Positions 57,029 through 64,000 of a stretch of DNA of 64,000 bases are shown here, one piece after another; the stretch's first letter is position 1, and each line of letters starts with the position of its first letter. Origin of the DNA: Bacteroidales bacterium. Its GTDB lineage: Bacteria; Bacteroidota; Bacteroidia; Bacteroidales; UBA10428. The notes beneath the pieces were generated by a model. It was not told the origin of the DNA. It did not search any database and saw only the letters and a list, made by a program, of their open reading frames with translations. Where the stretch lies: the NCBI GenBank assembly GCA_016926235.1, contig JAFGOZ010000239.1, positions 1-64,000 on the forward strand, read 5' to 3'. The position numbers and the translations under genes were made by a program.

Positions 57029-57985
57029 ATGATGAAGCATTTAGTAAAAATTTTCTTCATAATTCTAATAGGAGGTCAGCTGGTAACTGCACAGCAAGAC
57101 CCTATGTATAGCCAGAACATGTTTAATATGGCTGCCTATAATCCCGGATACGTTGGAAGTAATGATATGGTATGCCTTAGTGCAATTGCCCGGCAACAAT
57201 GGACAGGTATTGAAGGTGCACCACAGACTTCTTTCTTTAATGCAAATATGCCTGTACGGCCATTTGGAATTTCAAGTGGTATTGGAATTTCAATATTAAA
57301 TGATGTATACGGCTTTAATAATGATTTGGGCTTGAACTTTGCTTATGCATATAGAATGGACGCCGGAGATGGCAAATTGGGAATTGGAGCCAGCTTTGGG
57401 GTATTAAATTCTGCAATTGATGCATCGGATTGGAAGGTATATCATGATAATGGTACAATTGGAAGTCCTGATGATGCAAATTTCTTTCCAACAAGCGAAA
57501 ATCCTTTCATATTTGATATGTCCTTCGGACTGTTTTACAGATTGAATAATATGTATATGGGATTATCTTCAACCCATATTTTGGAACCATCAATTACTTA
57601 CAAAGAAGCTTCAATAGAACCCTATGTAAAGAGACATTATTATATTACATCAGGATATAATTTACAATTAGGGAATCCGTTATTCGAAGTAATTCCCTCT
57701 TTTTTAGTACAATCTGATGGAAAAGTATCACAATTGGCATTAAATACGAACATATTATACAATAAAAAGATATGGGGTGGCGTTTCTTATAGGGTAGGTG
57801 ACGCATTAATCGGAATGCTCGGTCTTGAGCTCTTTAATGGACTGAGAGTAGGATATGCCTATGATTTTGAGATGAATGCATTGAGAGAGTATGCCGGAGG
57901 ATCACACGAATTGTTCATTGGTTATTGTTTCAGCTTAAAGGTTGACAAAGAACCGCAGCAATATAAAAGTATAAGATTTTTATAA
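57029..57985 (+). CDS. porP: PorP/SprF family T9SS outer-membrane protein
   Basis: A 318-residue protein with signal peptide (IILIGGQLVTAQ) followed by QDPMYSQNMFNMAAYNPGYVG, the PorP/SprF start, and a beta-barrel pattern ending in GGSHELFIGYCFSL. Directly before gldK this is the usual position of the PorP that helps link the PorKN ring to the outer membrane. It begins ATGATG; either codon may serve. No clear promoter was found, and 80 bases separate it from gldK. Confidence 0.9.
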   Translation: MMKHLVKIFFIILIGGQLVTAQQDPMYSQNMFNMAAYNPGYVGSNDMVCLSAIARQQWTGIEGAPQTSFFNANMPVRPFGISSGIGISILNDVYGFNNDLGLNFAYAYRMDAGDGKLGIGASFGVLNSAIDASDWKVYHDNGTIGSPDDANFFPTSENPFIFDMSFGLFYRLNNMYMGLSSTHILEPSITYKEASIEPYVKRHYYITSGYNLQLGNPLFEVIPSFLVQSDGKVSQLALNTNILYNKKIWGGVSYRVGDALIGMLGLELFNGLRVGYAYDFEMNALREYAGGSHELFIGYCFSLKVDKEPQQYKSIRFL

Positions 57986-58065
57986 ATTTTATTTATTTTT
58001 ATAAAAAATTTTATTTACTTTAACTTAGAAAAGTCTGTGTAAAATACAATATAAAATAAATTGAT

Positions 58066-59394
58066 ATGAAAAGGTTACTAAGTTTAGGCATCCTATTATC
58101 TTTGATTGCAAGTTGTACTTCATTAGATAATGGTGAACTTACTGGCGTGCCAGGGAGGAAAAGATATTTTGAACCAGAACCGTTTGGGATGGTGTTTGTG
58201 CCTCAGGGAAGTTTTAATATGGGGCCCAATGATCAGGACGTAGCATGGGCTCAAAATAGTTTTACAAAAACTATTACTGTTGACGCTTATTGGATGGATG
58301 AAACCGAGATCACAAACAATGAATACAGACAATTCGTTTTTTGGGTAAGGGATTCTATATTCAGGTATTTATTAGGGCAGCAGCTTGATGATTTCATAAT
58401 TACTGAGGATGGGTTTGGAAATCCAATTACTCCTCCAATTTTAAATTGGGAAACAGAAATAGACCCTGAAGATGAGGAGATGAATGAAATCTTGAAACAG
58501 ATGTACTATCCTCAGAATGAAAGGTTTTGGGGTAGAAAAGAGTTAGATACGCGTAAACTCGAATATGAATATTTTTATGTAGATTTAAAACAAGCTGCTA
58601 GAAAATCAAATAGATGGGATCCATCAAAACAGGAATACGGAGGCTACGTGATTAATAACCTTGGTGAAAGAGTTAAAGTAGTAGACAGATCATCATTTGT
58701 TATTAGAGATAAAATCTATGTATATCCTGATACTTTATGTTGGATTATAGACTTTACTTATTCATATAACGAACCATTGGCAAATATGTACTTCTGGCAT
58801 AATGCTTATGACAACTATCCTGTAGTTGGAGTAAGCTGGAAACAAGCTACAGCATTCTGTATTTGGAGGACTATGTATCTGAATAATTATCTTTCTTCTA
58901 TTGGGGAACCATTTATACATGATTATCGTCTGCCAATTGAAGGAGAATGGGAATACGCAGCACGTGGAGGTCTTGATCTTTCAATGTATCCATGGGGAGG
59001 ATTATATACAAGGAATAAGCAGGGATGTTTCCTTGCAAACTTTAAGCCTTTAAGAGGTAACTATATTGATGATGGTAGTTTGGCAACCATACGCGTAGGA
59101 TCATATGAACCTAATGAATTTGGATTATACGATATGTCTGGTAATGTTTCTGAATGGACTTCAAGTGCATACGATGAATCTGCTTATGCCTTTGTTCATG
59201 ATATGAATCCTGATTATAAATATAATGCAAAACCAGATGATCCTCCTGTAATGAAACGTAAAGTTATTCGTGGTGGTTCATGGAAAGATATCGGATATTA
59301 CTTGCAATGTGGTACAAGGACATACGAATATCAGGATACTGCCAAGAGTTATATTGGTTTCAGGTGTGTAAGAACATACCTGGGAAATAGCTAA
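58066..59394 (+). CDS. gldK: T9SS ring lipoprotein GldK/PorK
   Basis: A 442-residue lipoprotein (signal ends LIASCTS) with a formylglycine-generating-enzyme/sulfatase-modifying fold: FVPQGSFNMGPND, DAYWMDETEITNNEYRQFV, RLPIEGEWEYAARGG, YDMSGNVSEWTSS and VIRGGSWKD. GldK forms a periplasmic ring with GldN, tethered to the outer membrane by its lipid, and is needed for T9SS export. The long insertion between residues about 100 and 240 is usual in GldK. First gene of gldKLMN. Confidence 0.95.
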   Translation: MKRLLSLGILLSLIASCTSLDNGELTGVPGRKRYFEPEPFGMVFVPQGSFNMGPNDQDVAWAQNSFTKTITVDAYWMDETEITNNEYRQFVFWVRDSIFRYLLGQQLDDFIITEDGFGNPITPPILNWETEIDPEDEEMNEILKQMYYPQNERFWGRKELDTRKLEYEYFYVDLKQAARKSNRWDPSKQEYGGYVINNLGERVKVVDRSSFVIRDKIYVYPDTLCWIIDFTYSYNEPLANMYFWHNAYDNYPVVGVSWKQATAFCIWRTMYLNNYLSSIGEPFIHDYRLPIEGEWEYAARGGLDLSMYPWGGLYTRNKQGCFLANFKPLRGNYIDDGSLATIRVGSYEPNEFGLYDMSGNVSEWTSSAYDESAYAFVHDMNPDYKYNAKPDDPPVMKRKVIRGGSWKDIGYYLQCGTRTYEYQDTAKSYIGFRCVRTYLGNS

Positions 59395-59437
59395 AAATAA
59401 TTAAAAGAATATTTATAATTCTAATTCTAATTGATAT

Positions 59438-60403
59438 ATGAGAATTTCTGAAATAGTACAAAGTGCAGGCTGGAAAAATTTCATGGCCAAGCTATACGGT
59501 TTAGGTGCATCCGTGGTAATTATAGGTGCATTGTTCAAAATTCAACACTGGCCGGGAGCAGGTTTTATGTTAACCATGGGGCTTTCGACAGAAGCAATAA
59601 TCTTCTTTTTCTCTGCATTTGAACCATTGCATGAAGAACTGGACTGGACCCTTGTGTATCCTGAACTTGCAGGTATGACGGATCCTGATGAGATTGACTC
59701 CATGGATGAAGAAACTGCTATTGGCCGGGATACTTCGAATTTAGAGAAGTTTGAAGATATCATGAAGAAAGCCAATATTGATACCGACACCTTTGTAAGG
59801 TTAGGCGAAGGCTTAAACCAGTTGAATCAAACTGCAGTGAATATTTCGGATATTACAGAGGCATCAGTTGCTACAAAAAATTATATTTCAAGTATACGAA
59901 ATGCTTCTGATTCAATGAATAATATATCCGATTCATATAATGAATCGACAGGTACCCTTAAAGAATCTGTAGAAAGTTTATCTGCAGCCTATAGTGATAC
60001 AGCAAGTAAAATTGCTTCGTCAGGAAGTGAAGTAGTTGGTAAATTTACTAAATCGGGTGAGGCACTTGTAGTTTCATACAACCAATTAGCAGAAGCTATG
60101 AAAACTGATTATGAAAACATAACAGGTGGAAATAGAAACTATGGGGATCAACTGGAGGCTATTAATAAAAACTTATCAGCATTGAATGCCGTGTATGAGT
60201 TGGAATTACAGAATAATAACAAGCATTTATCAGATTCGAAAGAGATATTTAAGGATTTAAATACTATTTTATCTGATTTAGGTAAATCGGTCAAGGAAAC
60301 AGAGAATTATAATAAGGAAATTGCAAAACTTGGAAATAATTTGGCTGAATTGAATAATATATATGGTAACATGCTAGCTGCCATGAATGTATCAAAAAAA
60401 TAA
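59438..60403 (+). CDS. gldL: T9SS/gliding motor protein GldL/PorL
   Basis: A 321-residue inner-membrane protein. Two N-terminal helices (ASVVIIGALFKIQHWPGAG and MLTMGLSTEAIIFFFSAF) are followed by a long Ser/Asn-rich coiled cytoplasmic tail. With GldM it forms the proton-driven motor. Polar residues in or beside the helices (Tyr20, Lys34, His37, Glu52, Glu62) have the spacing of residues implicated in proton flow in Flavobacterium GldL. It lies 43 bases after gldK. Confidence 0.95.
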   Translation: MRISEIVQSAGWKNFMAKLYGLGASVVIIGALFKIQHWPGAGFMLTMGLSTEAIIFFFSAFEPLHEELDWTLVYPELAGMTDPDEIDSMDEETAIGRDTSNLEKFEDIMKKANIDTDTFVRLGEGLNQLNQTAVNISDITEASVATKNYISSIRNASDSMNNISDSYNESTGTLKESVESLSAAYSDTASKIASSGSEVVGKFTKSGEALVVSYNQLAEAMKTDYENITGGNRNYGDQLEAINKNLSALNAVYELELQNNNKHLSDSKEIFKDLNTILSDLGKSVKETENYNKEIAKLGNNLAELNNIYGNMLAAMNVSKK

Positions 60404-60423
60404 AAACGTTATAATACTTACCT

Positions 60424-62067
60424 ATGGCCCACGGAAAAGAAACCCCACGTCAGAAAATGATTGGCATGATGTATTTGGTGCTTACGGCACTTCTTGCATT
60501 AAATGTCCGTAAAGACGTTTTAGATGCTTTTGTTTTGGTTGATGAGGGATTAGTAAAAACTACCGAGAATTTCTTTCATAAGAATGATCTATTATATACA
60601 GAATTTCAATCAGCCGCCGCCGAAAACCCGCAAAAGGCAAAGAAATGGTTAGACAAAGCCCTGGAAGTTCAACAAAGATCTAATGATTTATGTACACTTA
60701 TTGAAGATTTGAAGGTAGAGATATTAAAAACAGCCGAAAAATCAAATTTTGAAAAAGTTGTTGTTGATAACAAAATAGTTGGAGAAGAAATAAAAACAAA
60801 GGACAATTATGACATACCCTCCCAAATAATGGTTGGTGACAACAATGATGGGAAAGGCTTTGAACTTAAAAACGTCATTGTAAAGCATAGAGAATTTCTT
60901 TTAGATCTGGTAGCAAAAACGGAATCAAATAAGTCTGTTATCTCATCAATTGAAGAAAACCTGAATACAAGTGATCCTCCTGCAAAGGAAGGAGAACAAC
61001 AAACATGGGAAACGGAGCATTTTGAGCATCTTCCTTTAATTGCTGTAATTACGCTTATGTCTAAGATGCAGGGGGATATAAGGAATGCTGAATCTGATAT
61101 ATTAAGGTATCTATATTCGCAAATTGATGCAGGTTCATTTAAATTCAATAAACTTGAACCTACAGTCATTCCTAATTCAAATTATATAATTCGCGGAAAT
61201 GAATACTATGCTGAAGTATTTATTGCGGCATCAGATACAACCCAGGATCCAATAATTCTTGTTGGACCATACGATTCAAGCGAAGTGAGCGATGGAGTAT
61301 ACGAATATTTTCCAAAAAAGGATTATGTGTATGATACAATTCCGATTAATCCACATTCCAAAAAAGGTGAATATGTAATAAAACCTACAAGTTCAGCAAT
61401 ATGGGGAGGGTTGATACAAATTGCATCACCAACCGGAGGAGTTATTAGTCAACCATTCAAAAAAGAATACCAGGTTGTTGAACCCAGTTTGACAGTTTCT
61501 CCAACAAAAATGAATATGTTTTATCTTGGTGTGGATAATCCTGTTGATATTGCCGTACCCGGCGTGACTTCTGATAAGGTATTTCCTAGTATTAATAATG
61601 GAAGGATTTATAAATCGGGAAAAGGTTACATAGTAAATCCATCAAGAGTTGGAACAGCACAGGTGAACATTACCGCAGAAGTGAACGGGGCAAAAAAGTC
61701 AATGGGGGCAAAAGAGTTCAGGGTAGAAAAATTACCTGATCCATATCCGGCAATAAAAGGACTAAAAAGAGGGGTGAAAGTAATAAAGCAAACTCAACTT
61801 TTAGCTTCGGGTGCAGGAGTTGAAGCTCAAATGCCCGATGGATTTGCTTTTAATATAACATATAGAATTACAGAATATGAATTGATATATACTGTAAGAG
61901 GATTAACACAAAGGAAAACCAACAAAGGAGCTAATTTTGAAGCTGCTGTTCAACAAGCGATTCAAAATATGGGAAGGGGTGAGGTTTTATTCCTTAGTGG
62001 TATAAAAGTCGTTGGACCTGATGGTATAGTCAGGGATATCGGTTCAATTAGTGTAACACTGCAATAA
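60424..62067 (+). CDS. gldM: T9SS/gliding motor protein GldM/PorM
   Basis: A 547-residue protein with one N-terminal membrane helix (MIGMMYLVLTALLALNV) and a long periplasmic part that in known structures forms four beta/helical domains in a dimeric stalk. It carries motion from GldL to the GldK/N ring. The N-terminal HGKETPRQKMIGMMYLVL is the usual GldM start. It begins 20 bases after gldL. Confidence 0.95.
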   Translation: MAHGKETPRQKMIGMMYLVLTALLALNVRKDVLDAFVLVDEGLVKTTENFFHKNDLLYTEFQSAAAENPQKAKKWLDKALEVQQRSNDLCTLIEDLKVEILKTAEKSNFEKVVVDNKIVGEEIKTKDNYDIPSQIMVGDNNDGKGFELKNVIVKHREFLLDLVAKTESNKSVISSIEENLNTSDPPAKEGEQQTWETEHFEHLPLIAVITLMSKMQGDIRNAESDILRYLYSQIDAGSFKFNKLEPTVIPNSNYIIRGNEYYAEVFIAASDTTQDPIILVGPYDSSEVSDGVYEYFPKKDYVYDTIPINPHSKKGEYVIKPTSSAIWGGLIQIASPTGGVISQPFKKEYQVVEPSLTVSPTKMNMFYLGVDNPVDIAVPGVTSDKVFPSINNGRIYKSGKGYIVNPSRVGTAQVNITAEVNGAKKSMGAKEFRVEKLPDPYPAIKGLKRGVKVIKQTQLLASGAGVEAQMPDGFAFNITYRITEYELIYTVRGLTQRKTNKGANFEAAVQQAIQNMGRGEVLFLSGIKVVGPDGIVRDIGSISVTLQ

Positions 62068-62087
62068 TTTTAATAAACAATATTACC

Positions 62088-62906
62088 ATGAAACGGATAA
62101 TTTTATTGGGCTTTATGGTTTCACTTGGTGTAAGTGCGATAAGCCAGAAGGTAGAGGTATATGTAAAGGAACATATCCCAAATAAATCACCTATTCCCTA
62201 TGTTTATATCAGGGAAGCGGATGTGCTGTGGTCGAAAACTGTTTGGAGGATGATTGATTTGCGTGAAAAGCAAAACCATGCTCTATATTATCCTAAAAAA
62301 CCTATTGGTGTTAGTGATCACCAGAGAAGAAATCTTACAAGTTTGTTGCTTAAAGGCATTCAGGAAAAAACTATAACACCTTATACAACAGATGATGAAA
62401 GAAATGAATTCAAAATGCGTATGACAGACCAGGAAATTAATAAAAAGTGGATGGGAGATAGTTCAACAGTGCTTAATCCTGATTTGTTATATACAGATGA
62501 CATTAAGAAATTGTTAATCAAAGAATTGTGGTACTTTGATAAGCAACACTCTGTAATGAAGGTTCAGATAATAGGTATCTGTCCGATTTTGGTATATCCT
62601 CAGCTTGACCAATATGGTACACCAACAGGTATCATAAACAAAGAACCAGTTTTCTGGATATATTATCCGGAAGCACGCCAACTTTTATCAGAGCATGAGG
62701 TGTTCAACAGGAGGAATGATGCGCAGCGTATTTCATTTGATGATTTCTTTCAACAACGATTATTCCATGGTTACATATATGGAGAGAGTAACGTATATGA
62801 CAACAGGGTAATAGTTCAATATACTACTGGAATTGAAACTTTATATGAAGCAGAAAGAATACGTGATGAAATATTCACTATTGAACATGACCTTTGGGAA
62901 TACTAG
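62088..62906 (+). CDS. gldN: T9SS ring protein GldN/PorN
   Basis: A 272-residue periplasmic protein with a signal peptide (LLGFMVSLGVSAISQ). YVREADVLWSKTVWRMIDLREK-like residues (read here as IREADVLWSKTVWRMIDLR) and the INKEPVFWIYYPEAR block are characteristic. It forms the periplasmic ring with GldK. It ends the gldKLMN operon and is followed after 15 bases by a strong terminator. Confidence 0.95.
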   Translation: MKRIILLGFMVSLGVSAISQKVEVYVKEHIPNKSPIPYVYIREADVLWSKTVWRMIDLREKQNHALYYPKKPIGVSDHQRRNLTSLLLKGIQEKTITPYTTDDERNEFKMRMTDQEINKKWMGDSSTVLNPDLLYTDDIKKLLIKELWYFDKQHSVMKVQIIGICPILVYPQLDQYGTPTGIINKEPVFWIYYPEARQLLSEHEVFNRRNDAQRISFDDFFQQRLFHGYIYGESNVYDNRVIVQYTTGIETLYEAERIRDEIFTIEHDLWEY

Positions 62907-62921
62907 AATGTATAAATATAT

Positions 62922-62956
62922 AAAGAAAAAGCCCTCTTTTTGAGGGCTTTTTCTTT
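62922..62956. terminator. Strong bidirectional terminator after gldN
   Basis: A 15-bp perfect stem (62922-62936 with 62942-62956; GC core GCCCTC/GAGGGC flanked by A- and T-runs) with a 5-base loop. It ends both gldN (plus) and the mannose-1-phosphate guanylyltransferase gene (minus), whose stop codon overlaps the stem. Confidence 0.85.
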
Positions 62957-64000
62957 ATAGGAAATCTTCACCTTTCTTTATCCTGATATCATTTACAAAT
63001 TGTTTTATCTTTTGTTCGTCTTCTTTTTTACAAATAAGAAGGATATTGTCTGATTCTACGATAATATAATCTTCCAATCCCTGTATTACAACGAGTTTGT
63101 TTGAAGGTACATTAATGATAGAATTATTGGAATCATATATAAATACATTATCACTTCCGATAATAGAATTAGCATTCGCATCTTTTTGTGAATATTCATA
63201 TAGTGAACCCCATGTCCCCAGATCTGACCACCCAAAATCAGTACAATATACATACACGTTTTCAGCTTTTTCCATTATTCCATAATCAATAGAAATGTTC
63301 TTGCAGCTGGGATAAATTTTATTAATAAAGTCTTGTTCCTGAGAAGTATTAAAATAGTCCATTCCATCCTGAAAAAGAGTACTAATCTCAGAAAGATCCT
63401 TATTAAATGCATTCATAATGGTATTTAATGACCAGAAAAAAATTCCTGCATTCCAAAAGAACTCGCCGCTTTCATAAAATACCTTCGCCATTTCAATATC
63501 AGGCTTCTCGGTAAACGTTTTTACTTTTTTTATACTTTCGGATTCTTTTGGACTCTTTGCATCATTAATTTGTATATATCCATATCCGGTTTCAAGTCTG
63601 CTTGGCTGTATTCCCAGTGTAAGTAAAGCATCCTTATCGGAGACAAAGGAAAGGCCTTTCTCAACTACACGCAAAAAAGCATCTTCTTTTAATATAAGAT
63701 GATCGGAGGGTGCTACAACAATGGTTGCATTCGGATTAGATTTAAGTATTTTATAATTTGCATATGCAATACAAGGAGCTGTATTTCTTCTCATGGGTTC
63801 AAGCAATACATGGTCTGGAGTGATTTCTGGTAATTGTTCGATTACCAATTCCTTGTATTCAAAGTTTGTTACTATTAATATATTTTCCGGGGGAATGAGC
63901 TTTGTAAACCTGTCATACGTTTGTTGTAAGAGTGAGCGTCCTATGCCCAGTATGTCTAAAAATTGTTTAGGTTTAGCTGTCCTGCTTAATGGCCAAAACC
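62955..64000 (-). CDS. manC: Mannose-1-phosphate guanylyltransferase (5' end outside window)
   Basis: At least 348 codons, open to the right edge. Reading from the edge gives FWPLSRTAKPKQFLDILG, the end of the nucleotide-binding GGxGxRFWPLSR motif, so only about a dozen N-terminal residues are missing. Further landmarks are EPMRRNTAPCIAYA, VAPSDHLI, TFTEKPD and FFWNAGIFFWS. The enzyme makes GDP-mannose from mannose 1-phosphate and GTP for surface polysaccharide. The fused isomerase domain seen in some ManC proteins is absent. Confidence 0.94.
   Translation of the reverse strand, partial: FWPLSRTAKPKQFLDILGIGRSLLQQTYDRFTKLIPPENILIVTNFEYKELVIEQLPEITPDHVLLEPMRRNTAPCIAYANYKILKSNPNATIVVAPSDHLILKEDAFLRVVEKGLSFVSDKDALLTLGIQPSRLETGYGYIQINDAKSPKESESIKKVKTFTEKPDIEMAKVFYESGEFFWNAGIFFWSLNTIMNAFNKDLSEISTLFQDGMDYFNTSQEQDFINKIYPSCKNISIDYGIMEKAENVYVYCTDFGWSDLGTWGSLYEYSQKDANANSIIGSDNVFIYDSNNSIINVPSNKLVVIQGLEDYIIVESDNILLICKKEDEQKIKQFVNDIRIKKGEDFL

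Overview
This is an AT-rich, densely coded chromosomal window from a member of the Bacteroidota, most likely an environmental Bacteroidales/Marinilabiliales-like or related lineage; the sequence does not settle the order. The evidence is the complete type IX secretion (T9SS)/gliding core gldK-gldL-gldM-gldN, two PorP/SprF proteins, secreted proteins with T9SS type A and type B C-terminal sorting domains, a fused lpxC-fabZ gene, DUF4270 and DUF4296 lipoproteins, a CCDC81-like HU/SPOR protein, and promoters of the Bacteroidota type (TTTG, about 20 bases, TAnnTTTG) with no Shine-Dalgarno sequences. No rRNA, tRNA, insertion sequence, prophage or CRISPR array was seen.

Layout. 1-7.3 kb: the 3' part of a giant SprB-like adhesin with a T9SS type B tail, then its PorP/SprF partner and a DUF4296 lipoprotein. 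7.3-10.7 kb: an intergenic cluster of REP-like hairpins, an amidohydrolase, a radical SAM protein and a MurG-like glycosyltransferase. 10.6-12.7 kb: sigma-54 (rpoN) and a membrane protein on the minus strand. 13.1-17.2 kb: a 1360-residue T9SS type A secreted protein with an internal duplication. 17.3-18.1 kb: a 55-residue PID-CTERM-like peptide, too short for routine ORF calling, followed by an exosortase-family protein. This pair is the best candidate for a poorly described system. 18.1-24.2 kb: a lipoprotein, a PAS histidine kinase, an acyl-CoA ligase-like enzyme, a DUF2461 protein and ispD. 24.2-28.9 kb: the rimP-nusA-infB operon (minus), with a consensus promoter and a leader hairpin. 29.0-33.7 kb: an HD phosphohydrolase with lpxD, lpxC-fabZ and lpxA (lipid A). 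33.8-36.1 kb: trpS, rbfA and a methyltransferase. 36.2-44.2 kb: a surface lipoprotein, the HU/SPOR protein, galE, rfbB, glmS, the DUF4270 lipoprotein and a short glycogen-synthase-like protein. 44.4-50.7 kb: panC, panD, a flippase-like protein, a heptose-phosphate adenylyltransferase, radA, an unknown protein and a duplicated oligopeptide ABC ATPase. 50.6-57 kb: a class A penicillin-binding protein (minus), topA and an arginase-fold protein lacking key metal ligands. 57.0-62.9 kb: porP/sprF and gldKLMN, closed by a strong bidirectional terminator. 62.9-64 kb: the 3' part of a mannose-1-phosphate guanylyltransferase.

Much of the window serves the cell envelope: lipid A (lpxD, lpxC-fabZ, lpxA), sugar nucleotides (galE, rfbB, glmS, manC, heptose adenylyltransferase), peptidoglycan (PBP1A, SPOR protein), and export and display of surface proteins by T9SS. 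The exosortase pair would add a second, separate protein-sorting route at the inner membrane.
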